Made by a program: the position numbers and the translations under genes. 64,000 bases of DNA from Mesostigma viride (taxonomy: Eukaryota > Streptophyta > Mesostigmatophyceae > Mesostigmatales > Mesostigmataceae), in NCBI GenBank assembly GCA_009746045.1, contig RPFO01000154.1:2103501-2167500 (forward strand), read 5' to 3'. Under the pieces are notes generated by a model that had not been told where the DNA came from, did no database searches, and worked only from the letters and a program-made list of their open reading frames with translations. Shown here piece after piece: positions 1-13,748 of this stretch (positions are counted from its first letter, which is position 1; each line of letters opens with the position of its first letter).

Positions 1-1600
1 CTGCCACACCACACTTACACACAAATGCACGCTGGGCGACGGCACCCCCCTCACAGTGTAAACAACACCGCAGCACCGCTAAGGAGGCGCCCTGCACCAC
101 ACCACGTACACACACCATATGCACGCAAAATTGCCGGCTCCGCACACACACGTACTCCCAGCTTACCGACGCAAGGGGCAACTGCACCACACATGTACAC
201 ACACCGCGCACGCTTGGGGCAGCTGCACTCACATGTACACACACCGCGCCACTTGGAGCGGCTTGCAACACACACGTACATACACCGCGCACGCAAGGGG
301 CGGCTGCACACATACGTACCTACACCGCGCACGCAAGGCGGCTGCACACACACACGTACATACACCGCGCACGAAGGGACCGGCTCCACTTCACATGTAC
401 ATCCACCGCGCAACCACGGGGCGGCTGCACACACACGTACATACACCGCGCACGCAAGGGCTGCTGACCACACCACTTACACACAAAATGCACGCTTGGG
501 GCGACGGCACTCACATGTACATTACACCGCGCACGAAAGGGGTGGCTGCACACACACGTACATCCACCGCGCACGCAAGGGGCGGCTGCACACACACATA
601 CATACACCATGCACGCAAGGGGCGAGTGCAAAACATTGTACATACGCCGCGCACGCAAGGGGCAACTGCCCACACATGGACATACACCATGCACGCAAGG
701 GCGGCTGCACACCATGTACAATCCACCGCGCACGCAAGGGGCGAGTGCACACACACGTACACACACCGCGACCGCAAGGGCGGCTGCACACACACGTACA
801 CACACCATGCACGCAATTGCCGGCATGCACACACACGTACATACACCGCGCACGCAAGGGGCGAGTGCGCACACACGTACATACACCGCGCACGCAAGGG
901 GGGGCTGCAACACACACGTACATACACCGCGCACGCAAGGGGCCAGTGCAAGCACATGTCATACACCATGCACGCAAGGGCCGGCATGCACAGAAACGTA
1001 CATACCGCGCACGCCAAGGGGCTGCTGCACACACACGTACACACACCATGCACGCACGGGGCGGCTGCACACACACGTACATCCACTGCGCACGCACGGG
1101 GCCGGCGACCTGCACACACATGTACATTAAACATGCACGCAAGGGGCTGCCACACACATGTACATCCACCCGCGCCACGCAAGGAGGCGAGTGCAAACAC
1201 ATGTCATACACCGCGCACGCAAGGACAAGGATGCACACACATGTACATACACGCGCACGCAAGGGGCGGCATGCACACGCACGTACATACACCGCGCACG
1301 CAAGGGGCGGCTGCACACACACGTACATCCACCGCGCACGCAAGGGCAACTGCACACACTGTACACACACCGCGCACGCTTGGGCAGCTGCCACTCACAT
1401 GTACACCACACCGGCACGCAAGGGGCGGCTGCCACACACGTACATCCACCGCGCACGCAAGGGCAAACTGCACACACACGTACATCCACCGCGCACGCAT
1501 AGGGGCGGCTGCACACCACGTACACACACCGCGCACGCAAGGGGGCAACTGCACACACATGTACACACACCGCGCACGCTTGGGGCGGCTGCACACACAC
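1..1600. repeat. 40-bp satellite array, left part
   Basis: Tandem units of about 40 bp, each carrying the landmarks CACACGTACA, ACACCGCGCACGC, AAGGGG and GGCTGCACAC. Units at the left edge are the most diverged, with single-base insertions and deletions that break register. The array continues beyond the palindromic transposon at 1606-2486. Long open frames on both strands here come only from the absence of stop codons in the unit and are not genes. Confidence 0.95.
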
Positions 1601-1605
1601 GTACC

Positions 1606-1813
1606 AGTTACGTTAAATAGTGCCGGAACCTTTTGCCGCCTGAGGCAAATCGGTCCGTAACACTATTTTGCCGCGGAATAACCACTTCCGAGCACCCAAG
1701 TTAATTCGGCCGAATTAACTTGGGTGCTCGGAAGTGGTTATTCCGGGCAAAATAGTGTTACGGACCGATTTTGGCCTCAGGCGCAAAAGGTTCCGGCACT
1801 ATTTAACGTAACT
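1606..1813. repeat. Fold-back MITE unit 1
   Basis: A nearly perfect inverted repeat centred on AATTCGGCCGAATT; both arms contain GGTCCGTAACACTATTTT and CAAGTTAATTCGG. It can fold into a hairpin over almost its whole length. Units 2 and 3 are close copies. Confidence 0.85.
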
Positions 1814-1944
1814 AAAACCTGCCTCGTGGGAGGGGGACGAAGAGCCCGAGACATCCGCCCTAGCCGCTGGAGCACGCACCACTAAATGCGCCGGAGCTGC
1901 CTCAGTGAGGATTCGAACCCCTGACCTCCAAGGTGCACAGGTTT
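1814..1944 (-). repeat. tRNA-like spacer, inverted copy
   Basis: Inverse complement of the spacer at 2148-2279. On the minus strand it holds GGGGTTCGAATCC, a match to the RNA polymerase III B box (tRNA T-arm consensus GGTTCGANTCC). No complete cloverleaf could be drawn by eye, so it is called a tRNA-derived or SINE-like fragment, not a tRNA gene. Confidence 0.5.
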
Positions 1945-2147
1945 AGTTACGTTAAATAGTGCCGGAACCTTTTGCCGCCTGAGGCAAATCGGTCCGTAAC
2001 ACTATTTTTGCCCGGAATAACCACTCCGAGCACCAAGTTAATTCGGCCGAATTAACTTGGGTGCTGGAAGTGGTTATTGGGGCAAAATAGTGTTACGGAC
2101 CGATTTGCCTCAGGCGGCAAAAGGTTCCGGCACTATTTAACGTAACT
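1945..2147. repeat. Fold-back MITE unit 2
   Basis: Second copy of the fold-back unit and centre of symmetry of the 881-bp composite. It differs from unit 1 by a few single-base changes and small deletions. Confidence 0.85.
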
Positions 2148-2279
2148 AAAACCTGTGCACCTTGGAGGTCAGGGGTTCGAATCCTCACTGAGGCAGCTCC
2201 GGCGCATTTAGTGGTGCGTGCTCAGCGGCCTAGGCGGATGTCTCGGGCTCTTCGTCCCCCTCCACGAAGGCCAGGTTTT
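2148..2279 (+). repeat. tRNA-like spacer, direct copy
   Basis: Contains GGGGTTCGAATCC (B box) with a short 4-bp T-stem-like pairing around TTCGAAT. It is the mirror of 1814-1944 with a few differences, including lost bases near the outer end. A tRNA-derived SINE head is possible; no A box was recognised. Confidence 0.5.
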
Positions 2280-2486
2280 AGTTACGTTAAATAGTGCCGG
2301 AACCTTTTGCCGCCTGAGGCAAATCGGTCCGTAACACTATTTTGGCCCGGATAAACCACTTCCGAGCACCCAAGTTAATTCGGCCGAATTAACTTGGGCT
2401 GCTCGGAAGTGGTTATTCCGGGCAAAATAGTGTTACGGACCGATTTGCCTCAGCGGCAAAAGGTTCCGGCACTATTTAACGTAACT
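2280..2486. repeat. Fold-back MITE unit 3
   Basis: Third copy of the fold-back unit. Its right terminus (TTTAACGTAACT) abuts the second GTACC target duplication. Confidence 0.85.
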
Positions 2487-2491
2487 GTACC

Positions 2492-5400
2492 TACACCGCG
2501 CACGCAAGGGGCGGCTGCACACACACGTACATACACCGCGCACGCAAGGGGCAACTGCACACACATGTACATACACCGCGCACGCAAGGGGCAACTGCAC
2601 ACACATGTACACACACCGCGCACGCAAGGGGCAACTGCACACACACGTACACACACCGCGCACGCTTGGGGCGGCTGCACACACACGTAAATACACCGCG
2701 CACGCAAGGGGCGGCTGCACACACACGTACATCCACCGCGCACGCAAGGGGCAACTGCACACACATGTACACACACCGCGCACGCAAGGGGCAACTGCAC
2801 ACACACGTACACACACCGCGCACGCTTGGGGCGGCTGCACACACACGTAAATACACCGCGCACGCAAGGACCGGCTCCACTCACATGTACATCCACCGCG
2901 CAACCACGGGGCGGCTGCACACACACGTACATACACCGCGCACGCAAGGGGCTGCTGCACACACACTTACACACAAAATGCACGCTTGGGGCGACGGCAC
3001 TCACATGTACATACACCGCGCACGAAAGGGTGGCTGCACACACACGTACACACACCATGCACGCAAGGAGCGACTTCACGCACAGGTACACACACCATGC
3101 ACGCAAGGTTCGGCTGCACACACATGTACATCCACCGCGCACGCAAGGGGCGGCTGCACACACATGTACATACACCATGCACGCAAGGGGCGGCTGCACA
3201 CACCTGTACACACACCGCGCACGCAAGGGGCGAGTGCACACACACGTACACACACCGCGCACGCAAGGGGCGGCTGCACACACACGTACACACACCATGC
3301 ACGCAATTGCCGGCATGCACACACACGTACATCCACCGCGCACGCAAGGGGCAACTGCACACACATGTACACACACCGCGCACGCTTGGGGCAGCTGCAC
3401 TCACATGTACACACACCGCGCACGCTTGGGGCGGCTGCACACACACGTACATACACCGCGCACGCTTGGGGCGAGTGCGCACACACGTACATACACCGCG
3501 CACGCAAGGGGGCTGCACACACACGTACATACACCGCGCACGCAAGGGGCCAGTGCAAGCACATGTACATACACCATGCACGCAAGGGCCGGCATGCACA
3601 GAAACGTACATACACCGCGCACGCAAGGGGCTGCTGCACACACACGTACACACACCATGCACGCACGGGGCGGCTGCACACACATGTACATCCACCGCAC
3701 ACGCAAGGGGCGGCTGCACACACATGTACATCCACCGCGCACGCAAGGGGCGAGTGCACACACACGTACACACACCGCGCACGCAAGGGCGGCTGCACAC
3801 ACACGTACACACACCATGCACGCAATTGCCGGCATGCACACACACGTACATACACCGCGCACGCAAGGGGCGAGTGCTGCACACACGTACATACACCGCG
3901 CACGCAAGGGGGCTGCACACACACGTACATACACCGCGCACGCAAGGGGCCATGCAACACATGTACATACACCATGCACGCAAGGGCCGGCATGCACAAA
4001 CGTACATACACCGCGCACGCAAGGGGCTGCTGCACACACACGTACACACACCATGCACGCACGGGGCGGCTGCACACACACGTACATCCACGCGCACGCA
4101 GGGCCGGCGACTGCACACACATGTACATAAACCATGCACGCAAGGGGCGGCTGCACACACATGTACATCCACCGCGCACGCAAGGGGCGAGTGCAACACA
4201 TGTACATACACCGCGCACGCAAGGCAGGATGCACACACATGTACATACACCGCGCACGCAAGGGGCGGCTGCACACCACGTACATACACCGCGCACGCAA
4301 GGGGCGGCTGCACACACACGTACATCCACCGCGCACGCAAGGGGCAACTGCACACACATGTACACACACCGCGCACGCTTGGGGCAGCTGCACTCACATG
4401 TACACACACCGCGCACGCAAGGGGCGGCTGCACACACACGTACATCCACCGCGCACGCAAGGGGCAACTGCACACACACGTACATCCACCGCGCACGCAA
4501 GGGCGGCTGCACACACACGTACACACACCGCGCACGCAAGGGGCAACTGCACACACATGTACACACACCGCGCACGCTTGGGGCGGCTGCACACACACGT
4601 ACCTACACCGCGCACGCAAGGGGCGGCTGCACACACACGTACATACACCGCGCACGCAAGGGGCAACTGCACACACATGTACATACACCGCGCACGCAAG
4701 GGGCAACTGCACACACATGTACACACACCGCGCACGCAAGGGGCAACTGCACACACACGTACACACACCGCGCACGCTTGGGGCGGCTGCACACACACGT
4801 AAATACACCGCGCACGCAAGGGGCGGCTGCACACACACGTACATCCACCGCGCACGCAAGGGGCAACTGCACACACATGTACACACACCGCGCACGCAAG
4901 GGGCAACTGCACACACACGTACACACACCGCGCACGCTTGGGGCGGCTGCACACACACGTAAATACACCGCGCACGCAAGGGTGGCTGCACACACACGTA
5001 CATCCACCGCGCACGCAAGGGGCGGCTGCACACACACGTACATACACCGCGCACGCTTGGGGCGGCTGCACACACACGTACCTACACCGCGCACGCAAGG
5101 GGCGGCTGCACACATACGTATACCTACACCGCGCACGCAAGGGGCGACTGCACACACATGTACATCCACCGCGCACGCAAGGGCCGGCTGCACACACACG
5201 TACACACACCATGCACGCAAGGGCCGGCTGCACACACACGTACATACACCGCGCACGCTTGGGGCGGCTGCACACACACGTACACACACCGCGCACGCAA
5301 GGGGCAGCTGCACACACACGTACATACACCATGCACGCAAGGGGCTGCACACACACTTACACACACCTTGCACGCAAGGGCCGGCATGCACACACACTGG

Positions 5401-8400
5401 CATACACCGCGCACGCAAGGGGCGGCTGCACACACGTACATACACCGCGCACGCAAGGGGCGAGTGCACACACACGTACACACACCGCGCACGCAAGGGG
5501 CGGCTGCACACACACGTACACACACCATGCACGCAATTGCCGGCATGCACACGCACGTACATCCACTGCGCACGCAAGGGGCAACTGCACACACATGTAC
5601 ACACGCTTGGGGCGGCTGCACTCACATGTACACACACCGCGCACGCAAGGGCCGGCTGCACACACACGTACATCCACCGCGCACGCAAGGGGCAACTGCA
5701 CACACACGTACACACACCATGCACGCAAGGGCCGGCTGCACTCACATGTACACACACCATGCACGCAAGGGCCGGCTGCACACACACTTACACACACAAT
5801 GCACGCTTGGGGCAACGGCACTCACATGTACATACACCATGCACGCAAGGGGCGGCTGCACACACACGTACACACACCATGCACGCAAGGAGCGACTTCA
5901 CGCACAGGTACACTCACCATGCACGCAAGGGGCGGCTGCACACACACGTACACACACCGCGCACGCAATTAAGGGACGGCTGCACACACACGTACATACA
6001 CCGCGCACGCAAGGGGCAACAGCACTCACATGTACATACACCATGCACGCAAGGGGCGGCTGCACACACACGTACACACACCATGCACGCAAGGAGCGAC
6101 TTCACGCACAGGTACACACACCATGCACGCAAGGTTCGGCTGCACACACATGTACATCCACCGCGCACGCAAGGGGCGAGTGCAAACACATGTACATACA
6201 CCATGCACGCAAGGGGCGGCTGCACACACATGTACATCCACCGCGCACGCAAGGGGCGAGTGCACACACACGTACACACACCGCGCACGCAAGGGGCGGC
6301 TGCACACACACGTACACACACCATGCACGCAATTGCCGGCATGCACACACACGTACATCCACCGCGCACGCAAGGGGCAACTGCACACACATGTACACAC
6401 ACCGCGCACGCTTGGGGCAGCTGCACTCACATGTACACACACCGCGCACGCAAGGGCCGGCTGCACACACACGTACACACACCATGCACGCAATTGCCGG
6501 CATGCACACACACGTACACACACCGCGCACGCAAGGGGCGGCTGCACACACACGTACACACACCATGCACGCAATTGCCGGCATGCACACACACGTACGT
6601 CCACCGCGCACGCAAGGGGCAACTGCACACACATGTACACACACCGCGCACGCTTGGGGCAGCTGCACACACACGTACATACACCGCGCACGCAAGGGGC
6701 GGCTGCACACACACGTACACACACCGCGCACGCAAGGGGCGGCTGCACACACACGTACATACACCGCGCACGCAAGGGGCAACTGCACACACATGTACAT
6801 ACACCGCGCACGCAAGGGGCAACTGCACACACATGTACCTACACCGCGCACGCAAGGGGCAACTGCACACACACGTACCTACACCGCGCACGCTTGGGGC
6901 GGCTGCACACACACGTACCTACACCGCGCACGCAAGGGGCGGCTGCACACACACGTACACACACCATGCACGCAAGGGCCGGCTGCACACACACGTACAT
7001 CCACCGCGCACGCAAGGGGCAACTGCACACACACGTACATCCACCGCGCACGCAAGGGGCGGCTGCACACACACGTACACACACCGCGCACGCAAGGGGC
7101 AACTGCACACACATGTACACACACCGCGCACGCTTGGGGCGGCTGCACACACACGTACCTACACCGCGCACGCAAGGGGCGGCTGCACACACACGTACAT
7201 ACACCGCGCACGCAAGGGGCAACTGCACACACATGTACATACACCGCGCACGCAAGGGGCAACTGCACACACATGTACCTACACCGCGCACGCAAGGGGC
7301 AACTGCACACACACGTACCTACACCGCGCACGCTTGGGGCGGCTGCACACACACGTACCTACACCGCGCACGCAAGGGGCGGCTGCACACACACGTACAC
7401 ACACCATGCACGCAAGGGCCGGCTGCACACACACGTACATCCCCCGCGCACGCTTGGGGCGGCTGCACACACACGTACCTACACCGCGCACGCAAGGGGC
7501 GGCTGCACACACACGTACATCCACCGCGCACGCAAGGGGCAACTGCACACACATGTACACACACCGCGCACGCTTGGGGCAGCTGCACTCACATGTACAC
7601 ACACCGCGCACGCAAGGGGCGGCTGCACACACACGTACATCCACCGCGCACGCAAGGGGCAACTGCACACACACGTACATCCACCGCGCACGCAAGGGGC
7701 GGCTGCACACACACGTACACACACCGCGCACGCAAGGGGCGACTGCACACACATGTACATCCACCGCGCACGCAAGGGCCGGCTGCACACACACGTACAC
7801 ACACCATGCACGCAAGGGCCGGCTGCACACACACGTACATCCACCGCGCACGCAAGGGCCGGCTGCACACACACGTACATACACCGCGCACGCAAGGGGC
7901 AACTGCACACACATGTACACACACCGCGCACGCAAGGGGCAACTGCACACACACGTACACACACCGCGCACGCTTGGGGCGGCTGCACACACACGTACCT
8001 ACACCGCGCACGCAAGGGGCGGCTGCACACACACGTACATCCACCGCGCACGCAAGGGGCAACTGCACACACATGTACACACACCGCGCACGCTTGGGGC
8101 AGCTGCACTCACATGTACACACACCGCGCACGCAAGGGGCGGCTGCACACACACGTACATCCACCGCGCACGCAAGGGGCAACTGCACACACACGTACAT
8201 CCACCGCGCACGCAAGGGGCGGCTGCACACACACGTACACACACCGCGCACGCAAGGGGCAACTGCACACACATGTACACACACCGCGCACGCTTGGGGC
8301 GGCTGCACACACACGTACCTACACCGCGCACGCAAGGGGCGGCTGCACACACACGTACATACACCGCGCACGCAAGGGGCAACTGCACACACATGTACAT

Positions 8401-11400
8401 ACACCGCGCACGCAAGGGGCAACTGCACACACATGTACACACACCGCGCACGCAAGGGGCAACTGCACACACACGTACACACACCGCGCACGCTTGGGGC
8501 GGCTGCACACACACGTAAATACACCGCGCACGCAAGGGGCGGCTGCACACACACGTACATCCACCGCGCACGCAAGGGGCAACTGCACACACATGTACAC
8601 ACACCGCGCACGCTTGGGGCAGCTGCACTCACATGTACACACACCGCGCACGCAAGGGCCGGCTGCACACACACGAAAAACCACCGCGCACGCAAGGGGC
8701 AACTGCACACACACGTACATACACCGCGCACGCAAGGGGCGGCTGCACACACACGTACACACACCGCGCACGCAAGGGGCAACTGCACACACATGTACAC
8801 ACACCGCGCACGCTTGGGGCGGCTGCACACACACGTACCTACACCTTGCACGCAAGGGGCGGCTGCACACACACGTACATACACCGCGCACGCAAGGGGC
8901 AACTGCACACACATGTACATACACCGCGCAACCACGGGGCGGCTGCACACACACGTACATACACCGCGCACGCAAGGGGCAACTGCACACACATGTACAC
9001 ACACCGCGCACGCTTGGGGCGGCTGCACACACACGTACCTACACCGCGCACGCAAGGGGCGGCTGCACACACACGTACATACACCGCGCACGCAAGGGGC
9101 AACTGCACACACATGTACATACACCGCGCAACCACGGGGCGGCTGCACACACACGTACACACACCGCGCACGCAAGGGGCAGCTGCACACACACGTACAT
9201 ACACCATGCACGCAAGGGGCTGCACACACACTTACACACACCTTGCACGCAAGGGCCGGCATGCACACACACTGGCATACACCGCGCACGCAAGGGGCGG
9301 CTGCACACACGTACATACACCGCGCACGCAAGGGGCGAGTGCACACACACGTACACACACCGCGCACGCAATTAAGGGACGGCTGCACACACACGTACAT
9401 ACACCGCGCACGCAAGGGGCAACGGCACTCACATGTACATACACCATGCACGCAAGGGGCGGCTGCACACACACGTACACACACCATGCACGCAAGGAGC
9501 GACTTCACGCACAGGTACACACACCATGCACGCAAGGTTCGGCTGCACACACATGTACATCCACCGCGCACGCAAGGGGCGGCTGCACACACATGTACAT
9601 ACACCATGCACGCAAGGGGCGGCTGCACACACCTGTACATCCACCGCGCACGCAAGGGGCGAGTGCACACACACGTACACACACCGCGCACGCAAGGGGC
9701 GGCTGCACACACACGTACACACACCATGCACGCAAGGGCCGGCATGCACACACAGTATACACACACCGCGCACGCAAGGGGCGGCTGCACACACACGTAC
9801 ATACACTGCGCACGCAAGGGGCTGCTGCACACACACTTACACTCACCATGCACGCAAGGGGCGGCTGCACACACACGTACATACACCGCGCACGCAAGGG
9901 ACGGCTGCACACACACGTACATACACCGCGCACGCAAGGGGCAACTGCCCGCACATGTACATCCACCGCGCACGCAATTAAGGGACGGCTGCACACACAC
10001 GTACATACACCGCGCACGCAAGGGGCAACGGCACTCACATGGACATACACCATGCACGCAAGGGGCGGCTGCACACACACGTACATACACCGCGCACGCA
10101 AGGGGCTGCTGCACACACACTTACACACACAATGCACGCAATTAGGGGCGACGGCACTCACATGTACATACTCTTGGGCGGCTGCACTCACATGTACATA
10201 CACCGCGCATGCAAGGGGCAACTGCACACACACGTACACACACCATGCACGCAAGGGCCGGCATGCACACACACGTACATACACTGCGCACGCAAGGGGC
10301 AACTGCACACACACGTACACACACCATGCACGGAAGGGACGGCTGCACTCACATGTACACACACCATGCACGCAAGGGCCGGCTGCACACACACGTACAT
10401 ACACCATGCACGCAAGGGGCTGCACACACACTTACACACCACCTTGCACGCAAGGGCCGGCATGCACACACACTGGCATACACCGCGCACGCAAGGGGCG
10501 GCTGCACACACGTACATACACCGCGCACGCAAGGGGCGAGTGCACACACACGTACACACACCGCGCACGCAATTAAGGGACGGCTGCACACACACGTACA
10601 TACACCGCGCACGCAAGGGGCAACGGCACTCACATGTACATCCACCATGCACGCAAGGGGCGGCTGCACACACACGTACACACACCATGCACGCAAGGAC
10701 AAGGATTCACACACATGTACACACACAAAGCACGCAAGGGGCTGCTGCACACACACGTACATACACCGCGCACGCAAGGGGCGGCTGCACTCACATGTAC
10801 ACACACCACGCACGCAAGGGGCGGCTGCACACACACGTACATACACTGCGCACGCACGGGGCGACTGCACACACATGTACATAAACCATGCACGCAAGGG
10901 GCGGCTGCACACACATGTACATACACCGCGCACGCAAGGGGCGAGTGCAAACACATGTACATACACCGCGCACGCAAGGACAAGGATGCACACACATGTA
11001 CATACACCGCGCACGCAAGGGGCGGCTGCACACACACGTACATACACCGCGCACGCAAGGGGCGAGTGCGCACACACGTACATACACCGCGCACGCAAGG
11101 GGCGGCTGCACACACACGTACATACACCGCGCACGCACGGGGCCAGTGCAAGCACATGTACATACACCATGCACGCAAGGGGCGGCTGCACACACATGTA
11201 CATACACCGCGCACGCAAGGGGCGAGTGCAAACACATGTACATACACCGCGCACGCAAGGGGCAACTGCCCGCACATGTACATCCACCGCACACGCAAGG
11301 GGCGGCTGCACACACATGTACATACACCGCGCACGCAAGGGGCGGCTGCACACACACGTACATACACCGCGCACGCAAGGGGCGAGTGCGCACACACGTA

Positions 11401-12665
11401 CATACACCGCGCACGCAAGGGGGGCTGCACACACACGTACATACACCGCGCACGCAAGGGGCCAGTGCAAGCACATGTACATACACCATGCACGCAAGGG
11501 CCGGCATGCACAGAAACGTACATACACCGCGCACGCAAGGGGCTGCTGCACACACACGTACACACACCATGCACGCACGGGGCGGCTGCACACACACGTA
11601 CATCCACTGCGCACGCACGGGGCCGGCGACTGCACACACATGTACATAAACCATGCACGCAAGGGGCGGCTGCACACACATGTACATCCACCGCGCACGC
11701 AAGGGGCGAGTGCAAACACATGTACATACACCGCGCACGCAAGGACAAGGATGCACACACATGTACATACACCGCGCACGCAAGGGGCGGCTGCACACGC
11801 ACGTACATACACCGCGCACGCAAGGGGCGGCTGCACACACACGTACATACACCGCGCACGCACGGGGCCAGTGCAAGCACATGTACATACACCATGCACG
11901 CAAGGGGCGGCTGCACACACATGTACATACACCGCGCACGCAAGGGGCGAGTGCAAACACATGTACATACACCGCGCACGCAAGGGGCAACTGCCCGCAC
12001 ATGTACATCCACCGCGCACGCAAGGGGCGGCTGCACACACATGTACACACACCATGCACGCAAGGACAAGGATGCACACACATGTACACACACCATGCAC
12101 GCAAGGGGCGGCTGCACACACACGTACACACACCGCGCACGCAAGGGGCGAGTGCAAACACATGTACATACACCATGCACGCAAGGACAAGGATGCACAC
12201 ACATGTACACACACCATGCACGCAAGGGGCGGCTGCACACACACGTACATACACAATGCACGGTTGGGGCGACGGCACTCACATGTACATACACCATGCA
12301 CGCAAGGACAAGGATGCACACACATGTACATACACCGCGCACGCAAGGGGCGGCTGCACACACACGTACATACACCGCGCACGCAAGGGGCGAGTGCGCA
12401 CACACGTACATCCACCGCGCACGCAAGGGGCGGCTGCACACACACGTACATACACCGCGCACGCAATGGGCGAGTGCAAACACATGTACATACACCGCGC
12501 ACGCAAGGGGCGGCTGCACACACACGTACACACACCATGCACGCAAGGGCCGGCATGCACACACACGTACATACACCGCGCACGCAAGGGGCGGCTGCAC
12601 AGAAACGTACACACACCGCGCACGCAAGGGCCGGCTGCACACACATGTACATACACCTTGCACGT
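2492..12665. repeat. 40-bp satellite array, main part
   Basis: About 250 further 40-bp units. Variants alternate CGCGCACGC with CATGCACGC, and GGGGCGGCTG with GGGGCAACTG, GGCCGGCTG, GGGGCGAGTG or TTGGGGCAGCTG. Between about 6600 and 9200 units stay in perfect 40-bp register, and multi-unit blocks recur: the roughly 300-bp block starting at 4561 reappears at 8281. This indicates higher-order repeats and recent homogenisation of the centre. The unit lacks stop codons in most frames of both strands, producing spurious frames up to 1950 codons. Confidence 0.95.
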
Positions 12666-12666
12666 A

Positions 12667-12836
12667 CAACACACAACACACACACACAACAAAAAATTAT
12701 ATACACACACACACGCACACGCACACGCACACGCACACGCACACGCACACGCACACGCACACGCACACGCACAACACACACAACACACACAACACACACA
12801 CGCACACGTGAACAACACACACACACAACAATTATA
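12667..12836. repeat. (CA)n / (ACACGC)n microsatellite at the satellite edge
   Basis: CA-rich simple repeats with a regular ACACGC run around 12710-12770, ending in AACAACACAC and AT-rich sequence. It marks the right boundary of the satellite. Confidence 0.9.
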
Positions 12837-12938
12837 ATATTAGTGTAGTATATCAAACAAAATAGTAATAAAGTATTTGCAAGCGTACTTCGTGTGAATT
12901 ATGTGTAGACGAGAATAGAAGCTAAACAAAACTCTAAT

Positions 12939-13006
12939 GGAGAAAGAGGGATTCGAACCCTTGGGAAAGTTACCCCATACATAGCATTCCACTCGGACAT
13001 TTCTCC
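12939..13006 (-). pseudogene. tRNA-Ser-like pseudogene
   Basis: On the minus strand a 7-bp acceptor pair (GGAGAAA with TTTCTCC) encloses a D-arm-like TGTCCGAGTGG, a long variable-arm-like stem (GGGG...CCC) and a perfect T arm, AGGGTTCGAATCCCT. A long variable arm with this D arm is typical of class II tRNA-Ser. At 68 nt it is too short: the D-loop end and the 5' half of the anticodon arm appear deleted. It resembles plastid-type trnS, so an organelle-derived insertion is possible. Confidence 0.55.
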
Positions 13007-13039
13007 GAAAAAAAGGTCACGTAAGCTAAGGGTGGAGAG

Positions 13040-13098
13040 TTAAGGGTGTAGGTTGTAGGATGTATGGTGTAGGGTGTAGGGTGTAGGGTGTAGGGTGT
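13040..13098. repeat. Telomere-like heptamer run
   Basis: About five units of GTGTAGG at 13064-13098, preceded by degenerate AGGGTGTAGGTTGTAGGATG. The motif resembles but does not equal the TTTAGGG/TTTTAGGG telomere repeats usual in green algae and plants. It lies just beyond a satellite, a subtelomere-like context. Confidence 0.5.
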
Positions 13099-13442
13099 CT
13101 TGAGCTTTCTTTTTTGAGATCAATAGAGTCCCCTTCCATGATCATGTGCGTGATCTGGTTATGATTTTCATCTATGGCGTGTGTGGCCACATCGTGTATT
13201 TACAACTTTCTAGCCATGGATAACTAGGTAACCATAAATTGGTTACCATGATAACTAGGTAAAAACGTGTTGGTTTCAGAATACATGTGATCGCTGCATT
13301 GTCATCTACAATGTACAAATCAATCACGGATTTCGGGGCTACGGATTTCGGGGCTAAGTTTTTGTGGGTAGAGATTGGCAAGGGTGTCTTTATCTTGCCA
13401 CTTGGTCACTTGGTGTGCATTACGTCTGTTCTTGCGTTGGAG
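13099..13442. other. No gene recognised
   Basis: AT-moderate sequence with GGTTACCATGATAACTAGG-type short repeats around 13220-13262. No coding or RNA signal is seen. Confidence 0.5.
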
Positions 13443-13748
13443 TCAAAAAACTGTCCGTGTGTGGTGGTGGACTTTTCCTCACGGGCAGTCGCCATATGTC
13501 ATACAAGCACTTGTTCGGCGTACCACTAGCTCATGTATGTCACCATTGTAATTTTGCGTTGTAACAGCATTTCTCGGAGCCAACGGCCGTTGGACTCAAA
13601 AAACTGACCGTGTGTGGTGGTGGACTTTTCCTCACGGGCAGTCGCCATATGTCATACAAGCACTTGTTCGGCGTACCACTAGCTCGTGGATGTCACCATT
13701 GTAATTTTGAGTTGTAACAGCATTTCTCGGAGCCAACGGCCGTTGGAC
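13443..13748. repeat. 153-bp tandem duplication ending in a 14-bp palindrome
   Basis: Two head-to-tail copies (13443-13595 and 13596-13748), each starting TCAAAAAACTG and ending near the palindrome CCAACGGCCGTTGG. They differ at a handful of positions. The 3' part of the unit recurs more weakly up to about 14004. Confidence 0.85.

Larger units (their letters stand above)
1606..2486. mobile_element. Composite palindromic transposon in the satellite, 5-bp TSD GTACC
   Basis: An 881-bp element begins AGTTACGTTAAATAGTGCCG and ends in the inverse complement. It is flanked by GTACC at 1601-1605 and 2487-2491. The uninterrupted satellite version of this junction (CACGTACCTACACCG) occurs elsewhere in the array, for example near 4600 and 8320, which confirms the duplication. 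It has five parts: a roughly 205-bp fold-back unit, a tRNA-like spacer, a second fold-back unit, the spacer inverted, and a third fold-back unit, so the whole is one large palindrome centred near 2046. No coding capacity is seen; it looks like a MITE or foldback element. Confidence 0.85.

Noticed and set aside
2666-8518. A 1950-codon plus-strand frame (and many others on both strands) in the first 12.8 kb
   Set aside because: It is a reading of the stop-free 40-bp satellite; all frames and both strands look alike, and there is no start context or domain.
2492-12665. CRISPR-like array
   Set aside because: Repeats are contiguous 40-bp units without unique spacers of constant length, and the context is eukaryotic.
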